From the NCBI RefSeq assembly GCF_958979055.1, contig NC_084894.1:1059001-1123000 (forward strand): DNA of 64,000 nucleotides, read 5' to 3'. Below, in pieces: positions 12,655 to 25,594 of this stretch (positions are counted from its first letter, which is position 1; every line of letters starts with the position of its first letter). The notes beneath the pieces were generated by a model. That model was given only the letters and a program-made list of their open reading frames with translations. It was not told the origin of the DNA and ran no database searches. This DNA comes from Alnus glutinosa. Its lineage: Eukaryota; Streptophyta; Magnoliopsida; Fagales; Betulaceae. A program made the translations under genes and the position numbers.

Positions 12655-12915
12655 ATTTTTTTTAACGAAAGATCTAAGTATTTTATTGATCAAAGATCAC
12701 GAGTATAAAGTTTTTATATCACAAAGTATAAAGCTTTACAAAATCATAGCCACATGTTATGAGTACAAAATCATAGATACAAATAAAATTCTTACAATAA
12801 AGTACTATTTATGACTTCATCTTCCGCTAACTCATGTACAAAAATAGTTAAAGAGCTAGCGCAGATCTATTTCGAGTAGACTAGATCTAAGACAAAGGTA
12901 ACCAAATATTTTAGA
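12655..12915 (-). mobile_element. Poly(A) retroelement 3' tail, copy 2 (inverted)
   Basis: On the minus strand this reads ATGATTTTGTAAAGCTTTAT, ACTTTGTGATATAAAAACTT, then TCAATAAAATACTTAGATCT and a poly(A) that appears as poly(T) on the + strand at about 12655. It is the same element as 11690-11912 in opposite orientation, slightly longer at its 5' side. Confidence 0.6.
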
Positions 12916-13321
12916 AAAAATTATTTAAACCGGCCGTAAGAGATAATCCCTCATACCGAACTATTAAGGTCGTGAGAAATAACTCTTCATATCTGATTAA
13001 CCTTCATATCATAGATCGCATATGATGACATATTTAAAGAAAAGAAAACTCTTATTCAAATAAAAAATACAACCAGCAAACAGCAGCAGCGGTAACTGAA
13101 GAGATGAATGGCACAATACTGAAGTAAATGAATAGATGCATAGTGGAGAGGATAAAATTGCTGATCTGATCATAGAACACCTAGAAACAAAAGAAAAAAT
13201 CAAAATGAAAAGAAGAGAGAGCTGATCTGCCCCGAATAATTGTTATTTAGATAGCTTACACGAGATCAGCATCAAGCAAAACGTGTTATACTTCTTTTTT
13301 TTGGAGTTGCGGGGGGCGCGC

Positions 13322-13323
<2 letters not shown>

Positions 13324-13353
<30 letters not shown>
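13324..13353. repeat. Homopolymer of 30 G
   Basis: An uninterrupted run of 30 G follows GCGGGGGGCGCGCCC and lies about 20 bp upstream of the TATA box of the peroxidase at 13442. The other two intact type A genes have instead a T-rich stretch leading to ATGTGGGTAAGTAACATG. The run is either an unusual promoter insertion or an assembly or sequencing artefact. Confidence 0.9.
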
Positions 13354-13355
<2 letters not shown>

Positions 13356-13373
13356 GTAACATGTTTGTCACTT

Positions 13374-15029
<1,656 letters not shown>

Positions 15030-15881
15030 ATGAGTGATAAGAGATAAGGCTAATCGAGTACAAATAAGCAAAATGCAAGCAAATATATGGTGTGTATATC
15101 TACACCTTTTGCTGCACATGTGGTGCTTTTGTGCAACTAACTATACGTATATGCAAGCTTTTATCTGTGTTTTGAGTGTTTGATGCAAAAAATTCTGTAT
15201 GAATAAATGAGGGAGGCTTGAGTGATCGATGCTTTTCTCCCCTTTCATATATCGAAAGATCGAGTACGGTATGGACTATGGAGTGTATTGAGATGGGGAA
15301 TTTTTAGTGCTTTTATCCACCTGTTGTACTATATTTTATTAGTGAATTTCTTTTATGCCAAACCATATATATAAATTTTTGTGTTCTCTACATGTGCTTG
15401 TTATAATTTTCTTCTTCTATTTCTCCACACTTTTTTTATCATTCAAAATCTTAATTTGTTATTACAAACTAGTAAAATTTTGGGATACAAATCCACAACT
15501 TGGTTAGTGAGATTTGATGTGAAGAATGATATCAATTTTTGTCATCTAAAGATGCGTGCTCTACTTTCATTAGCGATGACAATTTATCTTCGCGTGTCAC
15601 GTTTGAATCATGTCGAAGCATGGGTATATATAAAATTATATACCCTTTAATCTTAACCCAATAATTTCGTGTTTGGTTTGTGTTCAGTTCGCGGGTCGTG
15701 TCAAAAATTACTAGACCTAAATGCCGCGTGTCGGGTTCGGGTCATCTCGATGCATATATGAGTATAAAAATAAGATTGTATAAGTCAACCATAACTCATC
15801 ACATTTAATTAAATGAGTTAAACTTTTCAATCATAACCCACTAATTTTGTATTAGATTCACAGATAGTGTCAAAACTTGCT
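15030..15881 (+). repeat. Type A 3' flank, copy 1
   Basis: 3' UTR and flank shared with 41758-42645, 48921-49774 and 56106-56954. Landmarks are the GCTGATCGAGTACAAATAA-like block, CTTTTGCTGCACATG, GAATAAATGAGGGAGGCTTG and CATCTAAAGATGCGTGCTCT. It ends at CTTGCTAACCCTT, where the GTPase gene fragment begins in three of four copies. No gene is seen in it. Confidence 0.75.
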
Positions 15882-16590
15882 AACCCTTCCAGACCTTCAG
15901 ATTCTCCTCAATCGTCTCCAACAACAGCTTCGCCACCTTCCAAGGGAACAAGCCGTCGAAATTGGCGTTGTCCATGACCATCAAAACCATTGACCGGGTC
16001 CCGCCGGTCGACGCCAACCTCCGGCCGATCGTGTGGTTGAAATTGAAGTCCTACAAGAGGTTCTCCACCGTCGGATCCCTCACCTTCCCGTAGTGCCTCA
16101 ACGAGGGGCACCGCGAGCACACCATCGGCTTCTCGAAACTGAGCGTTTCGGTCTCGGTCTCAGTCTCAGTCTTGGGGTCGATTAAAAAGCCCTTCTTGAG
16201 CGAGCTAGGAAACTTGAACTCGTGAGTGTCCGACACGAGATGGGCACGTGAGTGATAACTCGAGCTCTTCTTGGAGGGCTTGAGGAAGAAACCAGGGTGT
16301 TTAGGGTCCGAGCCCTGCATGTGGACCCCACAGCTGGCGCACACGACGTGAGTAGTGGCCTTGTCGTAATTTCCATCGCGGGTGAGGGACAAAGATGGGA
16401 TTGAAGAAATATAACAGAAGGAATTGAGTGGCGGGGGTTTGATAGTGCTTTGAGGTTGGGGGTTTAGGGTTTGTGAGAGTGAAGAAGAAGAACAAGGGTT
16501 CGTGAGGGATTGGGCTAAGATTGAGAGTGAAAGGAAGAGAGGGTGTTTCAACTTTTTGGGTGAAGAAAGGTTTCGAGCAATTGCGAGCAT
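15882..16590 (-). pseudogene. BPG2/YqeH-like GTPase, N-terminal fragment, copy 1
   Basis: The minus strand from ATG 16590 encodes a Ser/Pro-rich organelle-targeting-like N-terminus. It continues into a four-Cys zinc finger (VCASCGVHM, then MVCSRCPSLRHYGKVRDP) and the start of the GTPase region (DFNFNHTIGRRL, VLMVMD). This order is typical of plant circularly permuted GTPases of the BPG2 / RIF1 / YqeH group, which act in chloroplast or mitochondrial ribosome assembly. A TAG at 16051-16053 replaces a Ser codon present in the other two copies (S to stop in LLSDF). The sequence ends at KVWKG followed by a stop, before the G motifs of the GTPase domain, so it lacks the catalytic core. A (TTC)n tract lies just upstream (16619-16652). 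Non-functional. Confidence 0.75.
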
Positions 16591-16599
16591 TTCTACTAT

Positions 16600-17039
16600 G
16601 ACAATTAATTGTTTTCAGCTCTTTCTTCTTCTTCTTCTTCTTCTTCTTCTTCTGGGATGACAAGGGGTTTAAGGGTTTAAGTGCCTGCTGACTGAAGCAG
16701 CGTCGTTTTAGATGTAAACCAAATGACGGCGTTTTTGTGTGATGAGGGCCAGTTAAGAGGGAAATTGCCCAAAATCCTAACCTTGTTGCTTTCCCAATAT
16801 AAGCCCAGCCCATTCAATTCAACACCTCAACCTCGGTGGACTAGAGGATCAGAATATCATAACATTACGTTACCCAAAAATAATAATAATAAAAATAAAA
16901 ATAATGTAAAATCAATCTTAATGTTTGTACCGATTTGTAATAAGTTTTTAGACATTTAAAAAGTAACTTAAAATTTCATATGGTAAGCATAAATAACAAA
17001 TAAATTCTTATGTTAACTTCTTATTTGGCACGTTTCCTT
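16600..17039. repeat. 5' flank of GTPase fragment, shared by three copies
   Basis: Upstream sequence of the minus-strand GTPase fragment, homologous to 50500-50960 and 57670-58140. It includes GCCAGTTAAGAGGGAAATTG, TTTCCCAATATAAGCCCAGC and an (AAT)n-like run. It was duplicated together with the fragment. No separate gene is supported; longer open frames here overlap the fragment's own leader. Confidence 0.6.
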
Positions 17040-17654
17040 TTATAAAAAATCAAAAAAATAAAATAAAAAAGCACCGAAAATAAGAATAATAAGCTTCCAA
17101 ATAGTTGGAATCACATGAATTACTTTGCCAATTATTCTTAGACAAGTTTACGTGCGAATATACATATAATTAAACACATCTTTATTTTTATATCCGGACA
17201 ATGTGAAACGTCACGAGTATATATCATCTTTGGGTTTAAACCATTTATTAATGTCCCCCCACACAAGAAATGGACAGAATTCTAGATGCTTGAAAGTTGA
17301 AATGAAATTTGCCAAAATCTTATTGAATTACGCAACTCAAACGGTCAAAAACCATATAATTAAATTAATGCAAGGCAGAATTTATTAGCTAGTAAGAATC
17401 CAAGGAAAGGAATTAGTGTCCGACAATCTTTTCAGATTTTCACCCCGCCGATCGACCGCTTTTCATGATTAATGTTGGTACTACGTAGTCGACGTAGACT
17501 ACGTTAATGTGACAGAACTCAAGAATTTCTAACCAACTTGAGAATTTTCCAATCTAATGTACATTTCAACGGTTAGAAAACACATATTTGTCACTTTATA
17601 TAGAAATATTGAAGTTAATATTCTTGTTTATAGGATAATGTTACAGAATTAAAG
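17040..17654 (+). promoter_or_regulatory. Type B peroxidase promoter module, copy 3
   Basis: It matches 4970-5430 and 58200-58951. A TATA-like TTATATAG lies in TTTGTCACTTTATATAGAAA near 17593, about 60 bp before the ATG at 17655. It precedes the broken type B gene interrupted by the large CACTA element. Confidence 0.7.
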
Positions 17655-18195
<541 letters not shown>

Positions 18196-18557
18196 GTATA
18201 TATAATAACCAGACGCCCTTCGATCTCTTTAATCTTTTGTTTTAGTATATGTTGTTTGCATCACAGGCTAAGTAATATATATTCCAATCAATTTTTCTAT
18301 TTGGATAGATAGTAATTTATTAACTTACTATTATTAACTTATGTCCCAAAAAAGGGAATTTACTTAATTTCTCAAACTTTGAACCAAATTATAATGTCCA
18401 AATTTTACGTACAAAGTTGCAATTGATTCATTTCACTTAGTCCCTTTCATTAGGATTTTCAGTTACGTCCGTCCAACTAAAAATAGATAAAATGTCCCAT
18501 TACACTTAAAGAGGGTGGTCGAACCACCCTATGACCAAATGGTAGTGGCCTAACCAC

Positions 18558-18896
18558 CACTACAAAAAAAGGCGTAAATCGCCGCGTGTCTACAGTACAT
18601 GTTACTGTAGACACGCGGCCAGATGGCAGCGTGTTTCTCTGGACACGCTGCCAGATGTAGCGTACAAACAATTGGCAGCGTGTATTTTATACACGCTGCC
18701 ATCTGGCCGCGTGTAATTTCTACACGCGGCCAGATGGCAGCGTGTATAAAATACGCGCTGCCATATGGCAGCGTGTAATTTCTACACGCTGCCAGATGGC
18801 AGCGTGTATTTTATACACGCTGCAAATTGGCCGCGTGTATAAATTCCACGCTGCCATCTGGCAGACACGTGTAATTTAATACACGTGGCTAACTGA
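18558..18896. repeat. Left subterminal repeats of the CACTA element
   Basis: About ten arms of a palindromic motif: GCCGCGTGTNNNN...ACACGCGGC and TGGCAGCGTGT...ACACGCTGCCA, alternating in orientation, each pair able to fold. Such arrays bind the TNPA-type protein in En/Spm. The motif matches the right end (32690-32960) and a truncated end at 51507-51721. Confidence 0.85.
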
Positions 18897-19199
18897 AAAA
18901 CACTTTTTTGGAATTCCCTTTTTTTTTTTTAAAATAAAAAAAAAAAAAAAACAAATAAATTGGAGTATAAAATTGCTATGTACCCTATACCAAATTAGAG
19001 TATATAAACTAATTAGTTTTATACAGTACTTGTATTTAAATTTTTTGGAATTTATTTATATTAAAAATTCCTATTATATACCCCAACAATAAATTTGTGC
19101 TACACATACTTATAGTTATGTTTTAGGATTTACATGCAAGTTGAGTTTCTTGAATATGGTTTATGCGTTAGGACTTAATTTATTGTATGTGTAGTACAT

Positions 19200-19496
19200 A
19201 CTCTCAGGGTTAGGGTTCGTTGAACATCCATCTGAATGTGTTCGCCTTGTGGTCCCGATCATTATGGCATACCTTACACAAGTATAAAATTGCATGCCTC
19301 TATCATTTGATCGAGTTCAATGTTCAAAACTTGGTCGAACTATCATTTGATCCTATAGTTAGGGTTTAGCACTATACATATAGTACATATATTTAGGGTT
19401 AGGGTTTATGGCTTACATATATATGGTACATACACTTAAGATTTGGGTTAAGATTATGGGTTTTAGGGTTCAATTTTATGGTCAGTGTTTAGTATA

Positions 19497-19534
<38 letters not shown>

Positions 19535-20345
19535 TATACTTAGGGTTAAGATTTAGTTTTAATTTATAGTTTACGGTTTAGTTTTATGACTTAGGGTTTA
19601 GCAAGAATGTACATTACATACACTTAGGGTTGCATGTGTCTGTGTTTGTATTTGTATTTGTATTTCAAAACTATCTTGTCATATTATGTACATACATATA
19701 TATAATATATGCATGCATGCATGTAAACGGCGTGCCGAAACTATATACCTTTATAGTTACTTGTATACACCCTAACATTGGTGTTTATGGCTATATATAT
19801 ATATATATATATATAGTATACTTATATACCTATATTGTGTATAGCTATATATAGTATATATATACACTTAGGGTTAGAGTTTATAGATATATATAATAAC
19901 GTTGTATATACCCAAATTTGGGCTACAAATATATGCATAATTATACGGCGAGGAACAAAAATAAAAATATGCAACATAACAAAGTACATACACTTAGGGT
20001 TAGGGTTTATGACTATATATAGTATATAGACATAGGGTTAGGGGTATGGGCTACGTGCAATATGTTTATAGTATATTTACGTTTTACGTGTTGAGTACTT
20101 TAAATATATATGGTATACTTATAAGTAAACCCTAACTCTAATTAGGATTTACGTTAATGGAATAGTAATCTAATAAAACCCTAACCCTATATATATATAG
20201 GACCTATATATATATATATGAAACTTAACACAGACTTAAGGTTTAAGAATTAGTTTTAGGGTTACCGTTTAGGGTTTAGTTTTATGGGTTAGAGTTTACG
20301 TAAACCTTAACACTATATATATTACATACACTTAGGGTCGGATTA
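19200..20345. repeat. Degenerate TTTAGGG-type motifs with TA microsatellites
   Basis: Repeated phrases such as TACACTTAGGGTTAGGGTTT are separated by (TA)n tracts (for example 19498-19532 and 19790-19815). The G-rich orientation is on the + strand, opposite to the array at 22325-25455. The open frames seen here are simple-sequence artefacts. Confidence 0.65.
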
Positions 20346-20369
20346 GGGTTTGTGTTTGTGTTTACAAAT

Positions 20370-20454
20370 ACAAAACTATATATATATATATATATATACA
20401 TACAAAACTATATATATATATATATTAAATATATATATATATATATAGATTATA

Positions 20455-20516
<62 letters not shown>

Positions 20517-20541
20517 TATAATCTATATATATATATATATA

Positions 20542-20582
<41 letters not shown>

Positions 20583-20597
20583 TATATATAGATACAA

Positions 20598-20652
<55 letters not shown>
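20370..20652. repeat. Long (TA)n with large perfect palindrome
   Basis: Nearly uninterrupted TA dinucleotides. ATTAAATATATAT...AGATTATATCTATATA near 20424-20460 is mirrored as its reverse complement near 20515-20551, giving a foldback with a TA core. This is hard to assemble, so its length is uncertain. Confidence 0.8.
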
Positions 20653-20654
<2 letters not shown>

Positions 20655-20699
20655 ATTTTTCGTTTTTAAAAAAAAATAAAAATAAAAAATAAAAACAGA

Positions 20700-20870
20700 T
20701 AGAGACGTGTATAATAATACACGTCCCTAATTGGCCGGGTGGCATTACGCCACGCGGCCAATTTTTGGCCAGGTGACCTGCGCGGGACATTTCCCGCGCG
20801 CCACCTGGCTAATATTTCAATTAAAAAAAAAAAAAAAAAAAAGGGTAGCTTCCAGAGGAAGCTACCCTCG
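20700..20870. repeat. GC-rich hairpins before the CT block
   Basis: Successive short palindromes: GACGTGTATAATAATACACGTC, GGCCGGGTGGCATTACGCCACGCGGCC, GGCCAGGTGACC...GGCGCGCCACCTGGC-like arms around CGCGGGACATTTCCCGCG, and the perfect AGGGTAGCTTCC / GGAAGCTACCCT pair (20842-20868, 3-nt loop). They resemble extra subterminal-type repeats set 2.1 kb inside the element, directly before the putative transcription start region. Confidence 0.6.
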
Positions 20871-20939
20871 ATCCTCGCATTTCCCTCTCTCTCCCTCAGC
20901 TCGATTCTCTCAGCTCGCTCACTCATCTCTCCCTCGCTC

Positions 20940-20943
20940 ACTC

Positions 20944-20984
<41 letters not shown>

Positions 20985-21070
20985 TCCGTCCACTGACCAC
21001 CAGGATCTCCGGCCAGCTCCCTCTCCGGCCGTGACTGCACCACCCGTGTTCAGCAATTATTACGGTGCAT

Positions 21071-21120
<50 letters not shown>

Positions 21121-21289
21121 TAACTGAACCAGCAACCCTAACCCTAGGTCCGGACCTATCTCTCTCTACACCTCCCTCTCACTCTCTCTCTAGCTCTCTC
21201 TCTCTCTAGCTCTCTCTCTCTCTCTCTCTCTCTCTAACCGAACCAGGAACCCTAACCCTAGGTCCGGACCTATCTCTCTCTACATCTCC

Positions 21290-21345
<56 letters not shown>

Positions 21346-21537
21346 GTCTCTCTCTAGCTCTCTCTCTCTCTCTCTCTCTCTAACCGAACCACATACTAAA
21401 CCCTAACCCTAGCTTTCTCTCTCTCTCTCTCTAACCGAACCACAGACTAAACCCTAACCCTTTCTTTCTCTCTAGATTTCTCTCTCTCTGACACTATCTC
21501 TCTCTACATCTCTCTCTCTCTCTGAAACCTCTCCCGG

Positions 21538-21569
<32 letters not shown>

Positions 21570-21585
21570 TCTCTGCCTTGTACGT
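20940..21585 (+). promoter_or_regulatory. CT-rich block, putative promoter/5' UTR of transposase
   Basis: (CT)n tracts are interleaved with at least four copies of a phrase AACCGAACCA(G/C)NAACCCTAACCCT, followed in two by AGGTCCGGACCTATCTCTCT. Long CT tracts are common in plant 5' UTRs. The acceptor TTTCGTTTCAG at 25569 just before the TNP2 start implies an upstream 5' UTR exon, and this block is the best candidate. The transcription start is not determined. Confidence 0.45.
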
Positions 21586-22320
21586 GATTAGTATTTTTTT
21601 AATTGTTTTGGGATATTATTTTGGGACTAATATGTTTTAATACAGGTACATTTTGGCAAAGGGGCATACAAATCACAAAAAAAAAAAAAAAAAAAATTGT
21701 GAGTAATTTTAGCATTAAATTTTTTTCTGATATCTTTTGGCTATAATAAACTTGGTGCATTTAAATTAATTTGTTTAAAATCTGTTTCTAACTTTTTTAA
21801 TAGTTTCATATAATAATTGTGGATTTAGCAATTAATAATGGTCTATGCAATGCTGTTAATTTTGTTGGGTTTGAATATCTATTGTTGTGTAATTTTATGT
21901 GTTTTGATGTGGTTGGTTGTTATGCATGAAAAATATTCTTACAGTTGTGGTATTTTTTTTTTTTTTTTTGTAATGTTTTACTGTACTACGAATTTGTGTG
22001 TGGATTATTATTTGTCACAATTATTTTATTAACTTAATCATAAAATAAATGATCAAAACCAATAAAATATAAATAAGTATTCGGTACTACAAAAAACAAT
22101 TTTTGGGTTTTTTAAGAACAAAGAAAAAAAGTTTAATTGTTCATTTCAGGTAATTTTTTTACAAACAAAAAAAAACCAATTCAAAGTAAACTCGCCATCA
22201 TTTCACAATAAAATGATCGTATCTAACGATTATTGGATAGATACAGAAAATTAAATTTCGCCACCGTCTACCATTTATAATTATTTTTTTTCTTATTCAA
22301 TTTATAACAAAGGTGTAAAC
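21586..22320. other. AT-rich sequence, likely intronic
   Basis: It lies between the CT block and the telomere-like array, with poly(A) and poly(T) runs at about 21677-21696 and 21954-21970. No coding sequence is evident. It would be the 5' part of a large leader intron if the transposase transcript begins in the CT block. Confidence 0.35.
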
Positions 22321-22324
22321 AATT

Positions 22325-25300
22325 TTCCCTAAACCCTAAATCAAAACCAATATAAAAATGCCTATGATCAAATCTCAAAACCAAACCCCTAAGCTTTATA
22401 CTCTAAAAAACAAGCATAAACCATAAACCCTAAACCCTAGCCCAAATTACCGTTCACCCTAAAAACCATAAACCCTACAAAAGAGTGAAATTTTTTTATT
22501 ACTTTTTTATTGTAGTTAAACCCTAAACCCTAACCTTAAAACCCTAACCCTAAAAACTAAACCCTAAAAACCTAAATCCTAACCTTAAAACCCTAACCCT
22601 AAAACCCTAAATCCTAACCTTAAAACCCTAAAACCTAAACCCTAAAACCCTAACCCTAAAATACTTAAAACCCTAAAACCCTAATCCTAACCTTAAAACC
22701 CTAAAACTTAAACCCTAAACCCTAAATTCTAACCTTAAAACCCTAACCCTAAAAACTAAACCCTAAACCCTAACCTTGAAACCCTAACCCTAAAACCCTA
22801 AACCCTAACCTTAAAACCCTAACCCTAAAATACTTTCTCCCTAAAAACGTAAATCCTAACCTTAAAACCCTAAAACCTAAACCCTAAACCCTAAATTCTA
22901 ACCTTAAAACCCTAACTCTAAAAACTAAACCGTAAAAACTAAACCCTAAAAACCTAAATCCTAACCTTAAAACCCTAAAACCTAAACCCTAACCCTAAAA
23001 CCTAAACCCTAACCCTAAATTCTAACCTTAAAACCCTAACTCTAAAAACTAAACCGTAAAAACTAAACCCTAAAAACCTAAATCCTAACCTTAAAACCCT
23101 AAAACCTAAACCCTAACCCTAAAACCTAAACCCTAACCCTAAATTCTAACCTTAAAACCCTAACTCTAAAAACTAAACCGTAAAAACTAAACCCTAAAAA
23201 CCTAAATCCTAACCTTAAAACCCTAAAACCTAAACCCTAACCCTAAAAACCCTAAAACCTAAACCCTAACCCTAAAAACCCTAAAACCTAAACCCTAAAC
23301 CCTAAATTCTAACCTTAAAACACTAACCCTAAAAACTAAACCGTAAAAACTAAATCCTAAAAACCTAAATCCTAACCTTAAAACCCTAAAACCTAAACCC
23401 TAACCCTAAAAACCCTAAAACCTAAACCCTAACCCTAAAAACCCTAAAACCTAAACCCTAAACCCTAAATTCTAACCTTAAAACACTAACCCTAAAAACT
23501 AAACCGTAAAAACTAAATCCTAAAAACCTAAATCCTAACCTTAAAACCCTAAAACCTAAACCCTAACCCTAAAAACCCTAAAACCTAAACCCTAACCCTA
23601 AAAACCCTAAAACCTAAACCCTAACCCTAAAAACCCAAAAACCTAAACCCTAAACCCTAAATTCTAACCTTAAAACACTAACCCTAAAAACTAAACCGTA
23701 AAAACTAAACCCTAAAACCTAAACCCTAACCCTAAAAACTAAACCTTCAAAACCTAAACCCTAACCCTAAAACCTAAACCCTAACCCTAAATTCTAACCT
23801 TAAAACCCTAACTCTAAAAACTAAACCGTAAAAACTAAACCCTAAAAACCTAAATCCTAACCTTAAAACCCTAAAACCTAAACCCTAACCCTAAAAACCC
23901 TAAAACCTAAACCCTAACCCTAAAAACCCTAAAACCTAAACCCTAAACCCTAAATTCTAACCTTAAAACACTAACCCTAAAAACTAAACCGTAAAAACTA
24001 AACCCTAAAAACCTAAATCCTAACCTTAAAACCCTAAAACCTAAACCCTAACCCTAAAAACCCTAAAACCTAAACCCTAACCCTAAAAACCCTAAAACCT
24101 AAACCCTAACCCTAAAAACCCTAAAACCTAAACCCTAACCCTAAAAACCCTAAAACCTAAACCCTAAACCCTAAATTCTAACCTTAAAACACTAACCCTA
24201 AAAACTAAACCGTAAAAACTAAACCCTAAAAACCTAAATCCTAACCTTAAAACCCTAAAACCTAAACCCTAACCCTAAAAACCCTAAAACCTAAACCCTA
24301 ACCCTAAAAACCCTAAAACCTAAACCCTAACCCTAAAAACCCTAAAACCTAAACCCTAAACCCTAAATTCTAACCTTAAAACACTAACCCTAAAAACTAA
24401 ACCGTAAAAACTAAACCCTAAAACCTAAACCCTAACCCTAAAAACTAAACCTTCAAAACCTAAACCCTAACCCTAAAAACTAAACCTTCAAAACCTAAAC
24501 CCTAACCGTAAAAACTAAACCCTAACAACCTAAACCCTAAACCCTAAAACCCTAAACCCTAACCTTAAAACCCTAAACCCTAAAAACTAAACCCTAAACC
24601 CTAACCTTAAAACCATAACCCTAAAACCTTAAACCCTAACCTAAAAACTAAACCGTAAAAACTAAACCCTAAAAACCTAAACCCTAACCTAAAAACCCTA
24701 AAACCTAAACCCTAACCCTAAAAACCCTAAAACCTAAACCCTAAACCCTAAATTCTAACCTTAAAACCCTAACCCTAAAAACTAAACCGTAAAACCCTAA
24801 ACCCTAACCTTAAAACCCTAAAACCTAAACCCTAACCCTAAAAACCTAAACCCTAACCTTTTTAACCCTAACCCTAAAAACTAAACCTTCAAAACCTAAA
24901 CCCTAACCCTAAAAACTAAACCCTAAACCCTAAACCCTAACAACCTAAAATCCTAACCCTAAAACCCTAAACCCTAACCTTTTTAATCCTAACCCTAACC
25001 CTAAAAAAAGAAACCTTAAAACTCTAAACCATAAATAAAGAAAGAAGAATATTAAAAAAGAAAAAATTAAAAAAGGGAGAGATCTCTTTTTTTTTTTAAT
25101 TACTTTTTATGGTCAGGTAAACCCAAACCCAAACCCTCACCCTACAAACTAAACCGTAAAAACCTAAAACCCTAAACCCTAAGAAAAAAAAAAAACCCTA
25201 AACCCAAAAAAAAGAAAGAAGATTATTAAAAAATATAAAAGAAAAGGGTTCGAGATCTTTTTTTATTTTTTTTTAACTATTTTATTTTAGTTAAACCCTA

Positions 25301-25455
25301 AACCCTAAACCCTAAAACCCTACACCCTAACCTTAAACCCTAAACCCTACAAATATTAAAACCTAAACCCTAAACCCTAACCGTAAAAACTACACTCTTA
25401 AAAACCTAAACCCTTAAAAACCTAAACCCTAACCTTAAAACCTAAAAAGGAAAAA
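22325..25455. repeat. Telomere-like CCCTAAA array, about 3.1 kb
   Basis: Degenerate units built from AAACCCTAA, AACCCTAAAAACC, AACCTTAAAACCC and AACTAAACCGTAAAAACTAA, related to the plant telomere repeat CCCTAAA but not uniform. A higher-order unit is visible: AAATTCTAACCTTAAAACAC recurs at about 23305, 23466, 23659, 23952, 24175 and 24367, spaced about 160-290 bp. The array is interrupted by poly(A)/AGAAAG runs near 25030-25100 and 25180-25280. It is inside the transposon, flanked by non-telomeric sequence, and therefore not a chromosome end. Confidence 0.9.
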
Positions 25456-25594
25456 CCCTAACCCCTAAAAAAAGTATGAGAAAATGATACTTTGAGTTAA
25501 CTGTTTAAAACAAACAGTAAACAAACAAGCACTTTATTTGCTGTAATCAAATAACATATTTCGTTTCAGACTGTTATCTCGCGTACAGAGGAAT

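Larger units (their letters stand above)
9490..13300 (+). repeat. Type A upstream block with ~0.5-kb degenerate tandem units, copy 1
   Basis: The same sentence of sequence recurs several times. It runs: TCCAACATG(C/G)ATGCAT, TCACAGAATTTATGCATTTC, AATCAACTTTAGACTTTTCC, AATCTAATGAACTTTC, TAACTCACTTGCCAAAC, ATTATTAGACTGTC(C/T)GAATAAC, AGCTTAAAAGATGG, then TTTTTCATGTAAAAGCTGC and TTGAGTGGCC. Copies start near 9755, 9975, 10495, 11610, 12240 and 12350, some truncated. It is interrupted by the hAT element at 10815 and by two poly(A) retroelement tails. Homologous blocks precede the other intact type A genes (37105-39890, 51722-54460). Confidence 0.65.

Noticed and set aside
16301..16813. Alternative 170-residue minus-strand frame overlapping the GTPase fragment
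   Set aside because: It is shifted relative to the zinc-finger frame and includes a poly-Lys run from the (TTC)n tract; the frame from ATG 16590 has the recognisable motifs.
18558..18896. CRISPR-like array of regularly spaced repeats
   Set aside because: Repeats alternate in orientation, spacing is irregular, the genome is plant, and they match transposon subterminal repeats.
20352..20790. Open frames of alternating Tyr-Ile on both strands
   Set aside because: They are translations of (TA)n microsatellite and have no coding character.
20731..21135. Ser/Leu- or Arg/Glu-rich open frames in the CT block
   Set aside because: They are translations of (CT)n repeats; the block looks like leader or promoter sequence.
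22325..25455. A true chromosome end (telomere)
   Set aside because: The repeats are degenerate, lie inside a transposon with both ends intact, and are followed by a transposase gene.
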